DNA from: Bryoerythrophyllum caledonicum
Lineage: Eukaryota > Streptophyta > Bryopsida > Pottiales > Pottiaceae
Direction of reading: 5' to 3'
Length of the DNA stretch: 64,000 nt
Assembly (NCBI GenBank): GCA_963971425.1
Contig: OZ020518.1
Location: forward strand, 2,864,263 to 2,928,262
Position numbers and translations under genes: made by a program. The number at the start of each line of letters is the position of its first letter. Within the stretch, counting starts at the first letter, position 1. Shown here one piece after another: positions 22,342 to 33,994 of this stretch. The notes under the pieces were generated by a model, which saw nothing but the letters and a program-made list of their open reading frames with translations, searched no databases and was not told the origin of the DNA.

Positions 22342-22695
22342 AAGGTAAGCCCCCCTCAAATCGACAAGTTAAGGAATGTGCATATATGGAGAGAGGACAT
22401 AATTATTCTATTATTTTTCAGTGATAGCCAATAGAATTACAATTCCAACCCAAGTGATTTCATATTTTTCCAATGAAAATTGAATTAGTAATGAATTTTC
22501 AAACTATGCAGCCATGTTTAGTGGGTGGCCAGCAGTAGGTACCCCCCATAACCACGACCAAAAGTAAGGGTCTTGACTAATAGCCAACCTCCATTTGGAG
22601 CTGAGTTGGTGGTAATGGGATGGAAGAGGGTTGGATATACCCCAATTTTATAGGCGTTGGCTATGGGTTTTGGTTGGTTATGGGAGGGCTTACCT
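22342..22695 (+). mobile_element. MITE with AAGGTAAGCCC termini, copy 1
   Basis: A 354-bp element with inverted ends AAGGTAAGCCCCCC and, on the other strand, AAGGTAAGCCCTCCC. The interior matches 49138-49480 in inverse orientation. No ORF of significance; the target duplication is unclear. Confidence 0.7.
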
Positions 22696-22954
22696 TGTAA
22701 CAAATCAACTACCACCACATAAACTACCACAACACAGCCACAAAATAATTTAGGAAGAGGCTAGCAGAACAATCAGCCATTGCAGGCCAAGCCAAAATCC
22801 TTCTGAAATTTTTGGAAATAATTTGTTGAAAACATCAAATTTTAATTCTGAAAAAAATAAAAATTTGAGGAACATTTGTTTTTGACAAACTTCTATTCTA
22901 AGAAATAAATTACTATTTGGGAACGACAGGATTCTACTTGTGTGAAAGAATGAA

Positions 22955-24242
22955 CCCCTAAATTTCTTTGACAATTTCACACCAAAAGCACTTCAAAACT
23001 GCTTGTTTTAGTGCAATGAGTAAGGACGAAATCAAAAAAATTTACTTTTGGTTTTGACCATAGGATCTCAATCAAGACTTATTACAAAATTTCATAAAGT
23101 TTCACCGCACGGATTGTAAGAAAAAAGTGTTTGAAATAGAGAAAGGGTCTGTTTTCTTCCCTGCATTTAGTGGATCAACATACTTGACTTCACTTGGTGT
23201 CAAATTCTTGCACTACACAAGGTCTAAATTCATTTCCACCATGTTAAGCATGATATTAGTTCCTCATACAACAATTTTTACAGGTAGAGAAAGGGTGTAG
23301 AATATTCAAAAAAATTGTGCAAGGAGTGGAGGTTCAAAATTGTCAATTTGCATTGTATTTTTCTGTGAAATCAATATGTTTTAGGATAGAATCGAAATGG
23401 TCAATAAGAAGGTTTACACCACAAAATGCAGCGCGGAAAAAATAAAATGTAAAAAAATATGAAGATCTCTAAGTTTTATGTGAAAAAGAAGAAGTTTTTT
23501 TGGTACCTTGCCCGACAATGTCCAATACATTATTGACTCTGGTTCGGCACCTTAATGCCGAACAATTAATTAAAGTGAAAAAATGACATTCGGCATTCAA
23601 AATAACAATAATATTATTTTCGGCAAGAAATCAAATACTTTTGTATTTGGCTTGCTTTGGCACCCATGGGGATTGAACTCAAGACCTTGGGACTCCAAAC
23701 CCAAGTGTTTATGCATGAAATGCCATGGATGAAGACTTTTCCAAGCCTTAATCCCCTTTGATGTCTCTCCATGTGCCAAAAGCTATTTTACAATTTCGAC
23801 ATTTTTAAATAATGATTTTCCTCTTAATTCGGCATGGGCTTTTCTAATTAATTTATGCCGGTCCAGAGGTTCACCTACGGTAATGTGTGAAAATGTTTGA
23901 CTTGGATTTATATGCTTTTTTCCACTATAAACAAGAGATTTGTTTTTGACAATATGAAAAGAAATAATATTATTTGCTAGTATTGAAAATCTCACATTCA
24001 ACAAAGCCTCCTAGCAAAAGTTTTTAGAGTTGCCCGACCTGCCTGCTCTCCCCATTCGAACTTCAAATCCCTATAACTTTTTCATTAAATGTCGGATTTA
24101 GGTAAAAATTGGACTCGCACACAACTTTTGGTAATGTCCATCTACAGTAAAAACTTCAAAGAAAAATGTTATAAATTGACACCATAGGAACATGCCCAAA
24201 CCTTCTAGAGTCCCCCAAAGGGAACTGTTGGAAATTTAGGGG
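22955..24242 (+). mobile_element. TTAA-type element, copy 2 (with an internal insertion)
   Basis: Ends CCCCTAAATTTC and GAAATTTAGGGG, with an interior like 31397-32316. A foreign segment of about 330 bp lies around 23535-23870. It contains GGGATTGAACTCAAGACC, whose complement resembles a tRNA B box (GTTCAATCC). The segment could be a SINE-like insertion but no A box was found. Confidence 0.55.
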
Positions 24243-24877
24243 TGCAAAATACATTAGTCACATGTATTGGGAACCGTATATACAATCATGTATTTCACTC
24301 AATTAAATACAAAAATTGTATCAAAGTTTAGCAAGACGTACACCCTTGGATTGAAGATTGTTCAAGTAACATCTTTCATTTGGAGTACATTTCAATATCT
24401 GAACCTTATCATGTTCAAATAAAACATCATACACGTAGAATATTGTGACCTTCTGACGATTAAGGGTTAAGGAACAAGAGTTCATCTCTATTGTGGAGTT
24501 AGAGGGGACTGTTGAAAATTTAGGGGTGCAAAACTACTTACAGTCTGCTGCAATGATACCATTGTCGATATTCATCTATACCCGCCTCAATAACCGACGA
24601 GCCACATTATAGTATCATTGGTACATCACCCTAATATCATTTCAACAGCACCTATGTATCGATTGAAAAAGGATCAGGAGCCCTGTGTAGTGAACTGTGC
24701 GCAGGGCTCGAACGATGCCTAGGTGATACTGGTGTGATACTATCCTTGTACCATGGTGATGTTGGGGTGATACTCGGGCAGTCATGGAGGGAGAAACATC
24801 ATTGTATACCAGGGTGATGCTGGGGTGATACTCGGGTACTCATGGAGGGAGAAACATTGTTGTGAGCCCTACGGACT
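24243..24877. repeat. Repeat fragments and a 75-bp duplication left of the MULE
   Basis: A fragment of the 21785-type repeat (24245-24490) is followed by two units of about 75 bp (24748-24865), each with GGGGTGATACTCGGG and CATGGAGGGAGAAACAT. No gene. Confidence 0.55.
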
Positions 24878-24887
24878 ACCCATGGCG

Positions 24888-25262
24888 AATTGACCCCCTC
24901 ATTTGTACCACCCGTGCACGAAGGGGGGCCAATTTGCTAGCCTGTACCAGGGGCTGCCAACCTGGCCCGTGCTCGTGGCCGTCATCTTTTCTCTCGCCTG
25001 GCGGGCCCGCGCTCCGCCGCGTTTATAGGCTGGCGCTTCAGCCGTCTTCCGCTCCATTGCTCCCGATATCCACATCAGGCAGCGCCATACCCGCTTTCCC
25101 CCACCCCGATACCCGTACCCCCCCCAAGATACCCAGAGCCCCTGCCCGCACAGGGGGTCGCAGTTGTGCTTCCCGCACTCCAGCTCCAGATCGCCTGAAG
25201 GACGTCCAGCTCCAGGTCGCCCTCTTGTCTGCTGTAGCTCCACGTCGCCTTAAGCACATCTT
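24888..25262 (+). repeat. Left terminal inverted repeat of the MULE
   Basis: GC-rich, and reverse-complement related to 30745-31187. Shared phrases include GTACCACCCGTGCAC, GGCGGGCCCGCGCTCC and GACGTCCAGCTCCAGGTCGC. Confidence 0.85.
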
Positions 25263-25734
25263 GTTATGGATGTGCCTTTCCAGGTACCATTGTAGGTATT
25301 ATTTGAGGCTAGTTTGTTTCATTTCTAAAATGTGGGGTATTGGAGTCAAATGATTTCTTTGTGTCAAATTAGAGATTTCTAGATTAGGGCTTGTATATGC
25401 TATGTCAAATTAGTTCCTCTCACCCTTGAACATCAATAGATGCCATTTGTAGCTAGAATATTGAATGAAACACATTCTATTGCGGGTTGATGAATTTCTA
25501 GGTTGTGTAAAATAACCTCAAAATGAAAAAAAATTAGTTGAAGAACCTTCTATCAAAATGTGTAAGGTGAAGATGTCAATATAGTTCACAAGTAAGAAAA
25601 ATCATTACTTCTGTTTAATTGCATCCAATGACACATAAGTATTTTAACGTCTACACATGCTATAGAAGTTGCAAAATGGTCATGTACTCTATATGTAAGG
25701 TGTTGTATTTGAGCATGTTTAGGGTATTTTTTGA

Positions 25735-25960
25735 AGAGTGTGGCAGTGACGTTTTTTGCAACTCTCTTCCCCCGTGACGAGTATTGATATGTAAAAGGGG
25801 GTGACACTGACGTTTATTTCAAATGTAGCTCTCGATGACGGGTATTTAATATTTGAGAAGAAGTGGCAGTGACGTTTATTGTAACTAATTTTTTTTATGA
25901 CGGGTATTGATTGATGATGAAAATGATGGCAGTGACATCTCTTGCAACTATTTCCCTTCA
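25735..25960 (+). repeat. Left internal tandem array of the MULE
   Basis: About four units of about 68 bp containing GGCAGTGACGTTT and GACGGGTATT. The same units occur in opposite orientation at 28670-28915. They may be transposase-binding or promoter sites; this is inference. Confidence 0.7.
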
Positions 25961-26227
25961 TGAAGGCTACTTTCAAATCATGTACAAGGTTCATTGACAA
26001 TTTTCAACAAGATTTTGGCACGAGACAGGTATTTTTCTCCGCAATACATTAATCATATACAAGTACTTATTGAAATTTTATTCATATTCCAATTTCATTA
26101 GCATAACTTTGAGTATAATTGTACGTAAATATGTTTGCTACCTCTCATTGATCCTTTCACATTTTATTCTTTTCTTTATTAGACATTTACATTGTATCAT
26201 ATGTTTGTTGGGATTAGAAAGGCAAGA

Positions 26228-28429
26228 TGCGGAAGCCTCGGGGTCCTCCAGAAGTTCAAAATCTACCTCCTGGACCGTTTTCTTTCCTTGACATCACATG
26301 GGGAAAAACAACTAGGCAAGGATGGGACGTTCTAGTGATCCGGAATCACTTGGGAGGAGAACTGCACATCAACCACGAATGACTGTTGAAATGAAGATGT
26401 GGATTTAAAAGAAACTATCTGCGGGGTTCACATCTCTTCAAGTATTTGAGGAGCATCGGCGGAATTGGAATGAGCGAATGAAGCTGAATGTACCAAGTAC
26501 TCGAGATGACTTCATCAAACTTAAAGACATTGCGTATATGGAGGGTCGTCAAAAGAGGGAGGTGTGGCGTAAGGATCCATCAGATTTTTGTAGCGTGAAG
26601 ATGTGGACCAAAGCTTGTCCAGAAAACGTGTTCATGTGGCACAAACATAATGATGTCACAGAATTGCCTTTTCTATTGGGTATCCAAACCGAGTGACAAA
26701 AGAAGATGATAATGAAGTTCGGACATGGTAGAGCGATTTCTATAGACGCTACGCATGGTACGAACATTCCTAACTATCTTCTATGGACTTTGCTTGTGTT
26801 TGATGATTGGAATAATGGTATCGCGGTTGCTTGGGTGCTCGCAAGCCGATCCACGGAAGAGGACATGGTCATGTGGTTGGACCCTTTACGAAGGCATATT
26901 GAGAAAGATATGCCGGATTTTTTACCATCGTGCTTCATGACTGATGATGCGGTGGAAATACGAAGTGCTCTTAAACGTGCTTGGCCAGAGGAGAACGTTC
27001 CTATCTACTTGTGTGCCTTCCATATCTTAAAAAATTGGAAGAATCATATTCTTCTCAAGATTCCAAATGTTGGGAATTTAAGAGATCTTGTGTACAAGGC
27101 CCTTCACTATTTTTTGTACCTACCAATTGATTTTGAAGAAAAAGAAATCGGTTTCTTGGAGCGCGCAAAGAAGATTGGAGAAAGGCTTTTCCAATACCTC
27201 TATGTGGATGCATTCCAAAAGTATTTCAACACATATTACAAACATCAAAGTACATTACTCTTTATTTGTCCTAGGTTTATTTGCATATTCAAGGCTCCTT
27301 TTTTTATTACATTTTATTTTAATTATGTCGATAATCACTACAATGAGAGCTTCTAATTTTTATGCGTTTAATTTGAATTATGTTAGAGTTGTATCTTATT
27401 GGTCATCGATGACATCATCATTCTAATCAAGACACTCAATCCAGCATTGAAGGTTACCACGGAGCACTGAAGCGGTGGATGTTGGTTGACAATCGAGATA
27501 AACGAGGGAGAAGAATTGACTTCCTTGTGTGGAGGTTGACAAATCCAGTTGTTAACCATTACATGTACTTGCAATGGCAAAAGGTGAACGGATACATTCG
27601 CAACAAATCTGTGGAAGGTATTGTGGAGAGGGGAATTGCACGAGCACAGAGAACTTCCCTTCAAGATATCATACCGCCAAAAGACTGTGATTTACTTTGG
27701 AAAGTACAATCACAATCCGTTCAAGGCTGCTGGTATGAAATCCGTGTACCATTCACACTGTATGCATGTTGTTCTTGTGAGTGGGGCATTCGGGGCAATT
27801 TGTGTAAGCATCAACTTCTTGTTCTAAAAGTTTCCACCAATCTTTCGTGGGAAACTATCTTGGAATACCTAGGAACGTTTTATGGTTCCATACGTGGCGG
27901 ACTTGAATATATGCTCACTTACGTTATCCCAAGTGACCCATTTGCAGATGATTATAGTGAAAGTGATGATGATGATGATCATCATCATCATGATCATCAT
28001 GTTGAACACAATGTGGGGTGCAATGATATATTACCTGATGATGATGCGGCGACGGACTGCACTGTTAAGGATGTTGGTATTCAACATCTATCAGAGTCCA
28101 ATGCGCACGACTTCATCAACAATTTGAAAGGGGATACGAGAGAACCATCCACTAATGGTATTTTGCATACCATTAGAAATTTAGTAGAAGATGCAATCTC
28201 TGAAGCCACAACTGGTGGTGATGCTGTATTGTATCATTTGCAGTCAATGATGAGTATCGTAGTAAGTGACATCCGAAGAATCCGAATTCTGAAAGAAGAT
28301 GACATATCTCATCCTCAAGCGACTTTTGAGATTATTTATTCACAAGATGGAAACTCAGTTGCTAGAAGAAAAGATTTTAGGGAGAGACTATCGGGATCAC
28401 GGAAGAGAAGGAGGAACAATACCCAGTAG
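26228..28429 (+). pseudogene. MULE transposase (mudrA-like), with in-frame stops
   Basis: A catalytic core in the Mutator transposase pattern: FLLGIQTE then KMIMKFGHGRAISIDATHG (first Asp), SCFMTDDAVEIRSAL (second Asp), AFHILKNW and, after an intron of about 27252-27410, SSIEGYHGALKRW (Glu). A SWIM zinc finger CSCEWGIRGNLCKH follows near 27770, then an Asp/His-rich stretch and a basic tail ending RKRRRNNTQ. Downstream of the intron the frame is open to 28429. Upstream, two stops interrupt it: TAA near 26412 within MKMWI/KKLSAGF and TGA at 26694, where relatives have Trp (IQTxWQ). The extreme N-terminal piece beginning MRKPRGPPEVQNLPP is in another frame. The enzyme would bind the terminal repeats and cut and paste the element. 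Confidence 0.85.
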
Positions 28430-28669
28430 ATGATATGATATATACTTGTTAGCCTATGTTTGTTTTGAATATTTGCAACAATATTATTTGAAAAAAAATC
28501 ATTTTGGATAAATTAATGTTATGATTTTCATTCATTAATTGATTCATGATTTATTATCATCATCGTGGAGTACAAGAATGTTGAAGGGGAAAATTTTAAT
28601 GAATAAATAAATATTTGCATGAAGAGAATTAACAAGCCTCCAAGGTACCCTTAGACTATGATGAAGAAG

Positions 28670-28915
28670 TTTTGTGAAATACCCGTCACTAGATGAAATT
28701 TTTGCATAAAACGTCACTGGTGGAGAACTTCATTTTTGTGAAATACCCGTCATAAGATGAATTTTTTGCATAAAACGTCTCTGGTGGAGAACTTCATTTT
28801 TGTGAAATACCTGTCATTGGATGAATTTTTTGCATAAAACGTCACTGTTGTATTAGTTCTATTGTGTAAAATACGTGTCATTAAGAAAAATCTTTGCACA
28901 AAACGTCATTGGTCA
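28670..28915 (-). repeat. Right internal tandem array of the MULE
   Basis: Four units with AAATACCCGTCA and GCATAAAACGTCACTGGTGG, inverse to the array at 25735-25960. It lies between the 3' ends of the two convergent genes rather than at the element's edge. Confidence 0.7.
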
Positions 28916-29261
28916 ACCTAAATTGTTTTTTTTTCAAATATTAGTTTCTCATTTTTAGTACTTGACATGAAAACAAAAAATGTGATATGCATTTCCTACG
29001 AAAGTGTAAGGGATCATGTTTGGTTAATGTTCAATGGGGGTGATGAACCACAAAAGATTGTAGAATTTTACTTATGAAATCTTTTAAAGAAACCTCATCA
29101 TATTACATATATATATACATGAAAACATAAGAAAAACCATATCCAAAGTGAAATATACATGAAGAGACATGTGAACAAAAAATAATCCAATAAGTCACAT
29201 AAAGACATCAAAAGACATCACATAAACGGAAAGCAAAGAGTACTCCATTTCTAAAACCACA

Positions 29262-30550
29262 TCACGCATCATCTTCATTTTTTCCTCCTTTGTCCTCTGA
29301 TGATTCTTCTTCAGAGATTTCAGAGTCATCCTTCGGTAGATCTTCCGCATGAAGATCTTCATACACACTGCAGGCCTTTTCAATCCGGTGTTGGGAAAGA
29401 ACATTCTTCAGATAGAAGACGTTTTTCTCCGCATCCAGATAACGCTCAATAAACCTATTCTTCCCGTCTTTGTAACTTCAATACAACAACAATCAAATTT
29501 AGGAAACATATATACCAAAATAAATGAGGAACAAAGATAAGTGAACGAAATTCACAAATTAGAAGATATGTAGTACAAATAAATTGTTTTAACTTTCACA
29601 GAGAAAAGGGTGCATTTGCGTTGCCACTTTACCAACTCCTCTACTTCCTATTTTCTATACTTCAAATTCTTCTTCCAATTCTTGCGTTCGTTGAAACGTT
29701 CTTTTAACCGTTCCAATTCATCATGGTCACACCGAGACTTCAGTTTCATGATAGCGTCAACAAAATCGGGGTTGTTCGGGAGAGCATCGACCTTAAACGC
29801 ATCAATCGCTACACAACCATCCCTCATTTCCCCAAGAAAGATGGAATATTTCTTACCCATGAGTTTTGCAATGGATGCTTCGCTACCACCATTACGCTCG
29901 TTGACCTCCTCTACCACTTGTGCCCACAACACTTCGGCAGACTTCTTCCACCTCTGCACCTTGTAGTAAAACTCCTTCCTTTCCCGTTTGAAAGGCTTAG
30001 ACAACACTTTTGCATTCATGCGGCGGCTATTGATATTGCGAAGGCTCGGCTCTGCCTTCTTTGGTCAACCGAGGGGTAATGGAGATAGGCGCTTCTGGTG
30101 ATGACTGCAAAGGTGAGCGCCTAAATGACGGTGACTCGAGAAATTGTATCCTTTGCACACCGGAACCACACATTGCCATCGCAACCTCCCCTTCTTCATG
30201 TCCTTGTAATCCTCTCCCAAAACAGCCAAAGGTAATCCTGTAAGCACCATTCTACATTTGGAAATAATATAGAAATTAGCACCAACGTTAAAAAGAAGTT
30301 GTCTTTAACATCTTCATTCATATGAAAAAATATGAACAAATCATTAACATCGAGAATTCATGCCATTTCAAATGGATTTAGTGGAATTCAACCTCTCTAA
30401 ATACTAGGTAACATAAAAGTGTGTGAAATTGAAAAAATCCGTCACATTCAACATAAACTATGAAAAACATTACCTTAAACCTCCCCGTCACTAGCAATAC
30501 AAGTCACTACAACCTCATTGTTGCCCACATTGTCATCAACTTTGCATTCC
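29262..30550 (-). pseudogene. Second gene of the MULE (mudrB-like position), zinc-finger-like, interrupted
   Basis: Minus-strand gene convergent with the transposase. From 5' to 3': a possible first exon (about 30475-30550, CKVDDNVGNNEVVV). Next is a block 30250-29600 with a C2H2-like finger (CVVPVCKGYNF then HLGAHLCSHH) and a basic helical region (SKPFKRERKEFYYKVQRW to ERLKERFNERKNWKK). A terminal exon, 29262-29475, encodes FIERYLDAEKNVFYLKN and an acidic tail (DDSEISEEESSEDKGG) before TGA. The middle block has two stops in an otherwise continuous frame, after PLPLG and after KYRK, unless short introns remove them. I do not recognise the family. The position matches mudrB of maize, but no sequence homology to mudrB is claimed. 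Confidence 0.55.
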
Positions 30551-30744
30551 TAGTCTTAGAACAACAACCTATTCATTATAAATCCTTAATATGTAAAATT
30601 TTAATCAAACAAATGCAATTGAAAAATTCACATGAGAGGAGTTTAGGATTTTACTTGAACGAAAGTAGGTGCCGAGGGCGGCTTAATGGAGGAGCACAAC
30701 AATTTGAAGCAGGAGTAGGGGTTAAAGATTCAAGTAGTAGACAG

Positions 30745-31187
30745 ACAGGGAGGGCGAGCTGCGACGAGTAGACAGACACAAGGGCGACCTGGAGCTGGAC
30801 GTCTTTCCAGGCGATTTGGAGCTGGAGTGCACTGGAGTGCGGGAAGTGCAGCTGCGACCCCCTGTGCGCGGGCAGGGGCTGCGGGTATCTGGGGGGTACG
30901 AGTATCGGGTGGGGGCTGCGGGTTTGAGGGCAAGCGAATATCGGGAGCTGGGTAGCAAAAGACGGCCAACTGGAGAACATGGAGAATAGTGGGGGAGCTG
31001 GAGCCGAAACAGGGAGTCGCGTCAAAAGAGTGCCAGCGGAGCACGGGCCCGCCAGGCGAGATAAAAGATGACGGCCAGGCGAGGAAAAGATGACGGCCAG
31101 GAGCACGGGCCAGGTTGGAAGCCCCTGGCACGGGCCAACGAATTGGCCCCCCTTTGTGCACGGGTGGTACGAATGAGGGTGTCAATT
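30745..31187 (-). repeat. Right terminal inverted repeat of the MULE
   Basis: Reverse-complement partner of 24888-25262, slightly longer because of small duplications such as GATGACGGCCAGG, which occurs twice near 31065-31100. Confidence 0.85.
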
Positions 31188-31235
31188 TGCTCTGGGCCTG
31201 TGGACTGAGTTCGGGTTGTGTTCAAATTTATGTAA

Positions 31236-31290
31236 AAGTTTGGATTCCGTAGTTGGTGAGTACAAACGTGCCATATCCGAGGGCCCAAAT
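31236..31290 (+). repeat. Short shared motif flanking the MULE
   Basis: GGATTCCGTAGTTGGTGAGT and the following 30 bp recur at 36645-36700. It may be a fragment of an older element into which the MULE inserted. Confidence 0.45.
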
Positions 31291-31392
31291 ATATATTCTA
31301 TTTCTTAAAAATAGATTTCCGGCTGAACCAGTAGTCGTAGTCACGATATGGGTATGTCCTTAACACCAAGGAAAGGATTCAAAAAGGAATGT

Positions 31393-32320
31393 TTAACCCC
31401 TAAGGTACCGTGACAGTTTTACACCAAAAACACTTCAGAATTAGTGGATTCTAATGCAATGAATAAAGAGAGTAACAAAAACTTTGATTTTTAGTTCTGA
31501 CCGTAGGATCTCAATAAAGGCTTATTAAGTAATACATTTACAAAATTTCATAAACTTTGACTGCACAGATTGAAAGATTAGAGTGTTTGAAGTCAAGCAA
31601 ATGGTTCATTTTCTTCCCTGCGTTTAGTGGATTAGCAGACTTTGACTTCACTTGGTGTCAAAAAAATTCACTACACAAGGTCTAAATCTATTACCATCTT
31701 GTTAAGCATGATGTTAGCTCCTCACACACCAATTTTTAGAGGTAAAGACGGGGTGTAGCATATTCAAAACAAGTGTGCAAGGAGTGGAGGCTCGAAATTT
31801 TTTAATTCACACTTTAATTTTTTTTGAACTTAATATGTTTTTGATTGATAATCCCAATGGTTAATAAGAAGGTTTACATTACGTATTGTTGTGGAAAAAA
31901 TAAAAAGTGAAAAAAATGAAGATACCTAGGTTTTATGTGGAAAAGAAGAAGTTTTTTTGGTACCTTGCCCGACAATGAGTGACAATGTGTGAAAATGTTT
32001 GACTTGGGTTGGTATGCTATTTTTCACTATAGACAAGAATTTTAATATTACTTGTGAGTACTGAAATCTCACTTTCAATAGAGTGTCCTATCAAAAGTTT
32101 TTGGAGGTGCCCGAGGTGCCCGCCCTCCCCATTTAAAATTCAAAACCCTATAACTTTTTCATCAACTGTCCAATTTAGGAAAAAAAAATTCCCACTAAGA
32201 TCTTGGTAATGTCTTTCTATAGTAAAAATTTCAAAGAAGAGTGTTGGAAATTGACACCATAGGAACCTGAGCGAACTTTCAAAAAGCCCATTTTTTGACA
32301 CTTGGTACCTTAGGGATTAA
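31393..32320 (+). mobile_element. TTAA-flanked non-autonomous element, reference copy
   Basis: The clearest member: TTAA at 31393-31396 and 32317-32320, inverted ends CCCCTAAGGTACC and (complement) TCCCTAAGGTACC, 920 bp internal length. No transposase. TTAA target sites with CCC termini fit a piggyBac-type derivative; assignment is inference. Confidence 0.7.
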
Positions 32321-32457
32321 GTCAGTCATAACATGTGACACGTCAAAAGATATGATTCATGGCTTTATGTATGATATTTAGATTTGTGCTTGTATGTAAA
32401 AGGGCAAGCCGTGCTTTTCTTTCCTTCCAAGTTCCTTATGCACCAGGACTTCCAAGC

Positions 32458-33784
32458 TTGTACAGTCCCCTTCAATAAGGTTACGTACTTTTTGCATTCC
32501 TAGGGATAGTAACTTTCAGTGCCGCCAACTTTGACACCCTCTTGAGGTCTAGAAAATTGTTATTTTACCATGAAATTTTTGGCACAAGATCATTTCTATG
32601 TTGACAACATGTGTGCCAAATTTCAAGCCCAGAAGATGAACATAGAAAAAGATATTCCAAATTTACCAACAAGTGTAGTTGTAAGCCATTCTCTACTGCC
32701 AATTTTGACACCCTCTTGAGGGCTGAAAAGTTGATATTTTACCATGAATTTTTTATCACAAGATCATCTCTATGCTCATAACATGTGCGTTAAATTTCAA
32801 AGCCATGTGATGAATACAATAACAGATACACAAGATTGTTTCTCATAGTTTCACATGTTGGTAGATTTTGAATATGGGTTTGTTAATTCATCTTCTGGCC
32901 TTGGAATTTGGCACACATGTTATGAACATAGAGGTGATCATGTGTTAAGAATTTCAAAGTAAAATAACCATCTTTCAAACCTAGGGAAGGTGCCAAAGTT
33001 GAAATGGTACCTGGTTGTTTCTCACAATTAGCACGTTGGTAGATTTTGATTTTTTTCTTTTCTATCGTGGATATTTTATACTTGAAATTAATCACACATA
33101 TAATCAACATAGAGATGGTCTCATGTCCAAAATCTCATGGGAAAAAATATAAAATTCAATCCATGGGAGGGTGTCAAATTTGGCAAGAGTGAAATGTTTC
33201 TCACAACTACACATGTTGGTAGATTTCAAAAATCTTTTGCTATGTAGGTATTCTGGCCTTAAAACTTGGTACACATGTATTCAATACAGACATGGTTTCA
33301 TGCCAAAAATTTCATGTGCAAAAACGAAAGATTTAATCGTTGGGAGTGTGTCAAAGTTGGCGAGGAGTGAAATGTTTCTTTCAACTACACTGACAACTAC
33401 ACATGTTGCTAGATTTTAAATATGTTTCTTAGTGTGGATGTTTTGGACTTTAAACATGTAATAAACACAGAGAAGGTCCCATGCCAAAAATTACATGGGC
33501 AAAAACAAAAAATTCAATCCTTGGGAGGGTGTCAAAGTTCGTAGCTATGAAACTTTTCTTAGTGCTACCCATGTTGGTAGATCTTGAATATCTTTTTTTC
33601 TATTCGACTTCCAACCTTGAAAATTTGCACACGTGTTGTCAACATAGAAATGATCATGTGCCAAAAATTTCATGGTTAAATAACAATTTCTGACCCTCAA
33701 GAGGGTGTCAAAGTTGGTAGCACTGAAAGTTACTATCCCTAGGAATGCAAAAAGTACGTAACCTTATTGAAGGGGACTGTACAA
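32458..33784. mobile_element. Foldback element, copy B
   Basis: A 1327-bp element. The outer 65 bp at the two ends are an identical inverted repeat (TTGTACAGTCCCCTTC ... TAGTAACTTTCAGTGC), and similarity continues inward through the terminal units for about 200 bp. Internal organisation is two units of about 170 bp in one orientation and five in the other, as in 8411-9748. No ORF. Confidence 0.82.
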
Positions 33785-33849
33785 TTCTTTTAGTGACCCA
33801 CATGGTGATTGTAGCCAAATATTCTCAAAAACTTGTATTTTCTCCAAGT

Positions 33850-33990
33850 AACTTGTGCTGAAAGTTGAGCATCTATGTTCTCCGAGTAGCATGTGCTCAG
33901 AGTCAAGCCAGAGTTCTTCTTCATCAACAATTGAGGCAATTGAGGCAGCTGAGTCATAATAGGATTGTATTTGCCAGTTGGAGCTTTGTG
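33850..33990 (-). pseudogene. Gene fragment related to 36740-36841
   Basis: The minus strand can encode HKAPTGKYNP and QLPQLLMKKN, resembling HKAPSGQQLPQWLEKKN encoded at 36740-36800. This suggests a duplicated exon remnant of the same unrecognised gene. Confidence 0.35.
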
Positions 33991-33994
33991 TATC

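Larger units (their letters stand above)
24878..31197 (+). mobile_element. MuDR-like MULE (Mutator superfamily) with long terminal inverted repeats
   Basis: A 6.3-kb element. Inverted repeats of about 370-440 bp lie at 24888-25262 and about 30745-31187; the outer edge is AATTGACCCCCTCATTTGTA at left and AATTGACACCCTCATTCGTA at right (complement). Inside are a transposase gene (plus strand) and a second gene (minus strand), convergent, as mudrA and mudrB are in maize MuDR. Tandem arrays in inverse orientation lie at 25735-25960 and 28670-28915. A degenerate 9-bp target duplication is possible (CTACGGACT at left, CTGTGGACT at right, 7 of 9). The transposase gene has at least two in-frame stops, so the copy is probably inactive. 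Confidence 0.85.

Noticed and set aside
24862-25353. 163-codon ORF and its mirror ORFs at 30651-31185
   Set aside because: These are the two terminal inverted repeats of the MULE; GC-rich DNA is open in many frames.
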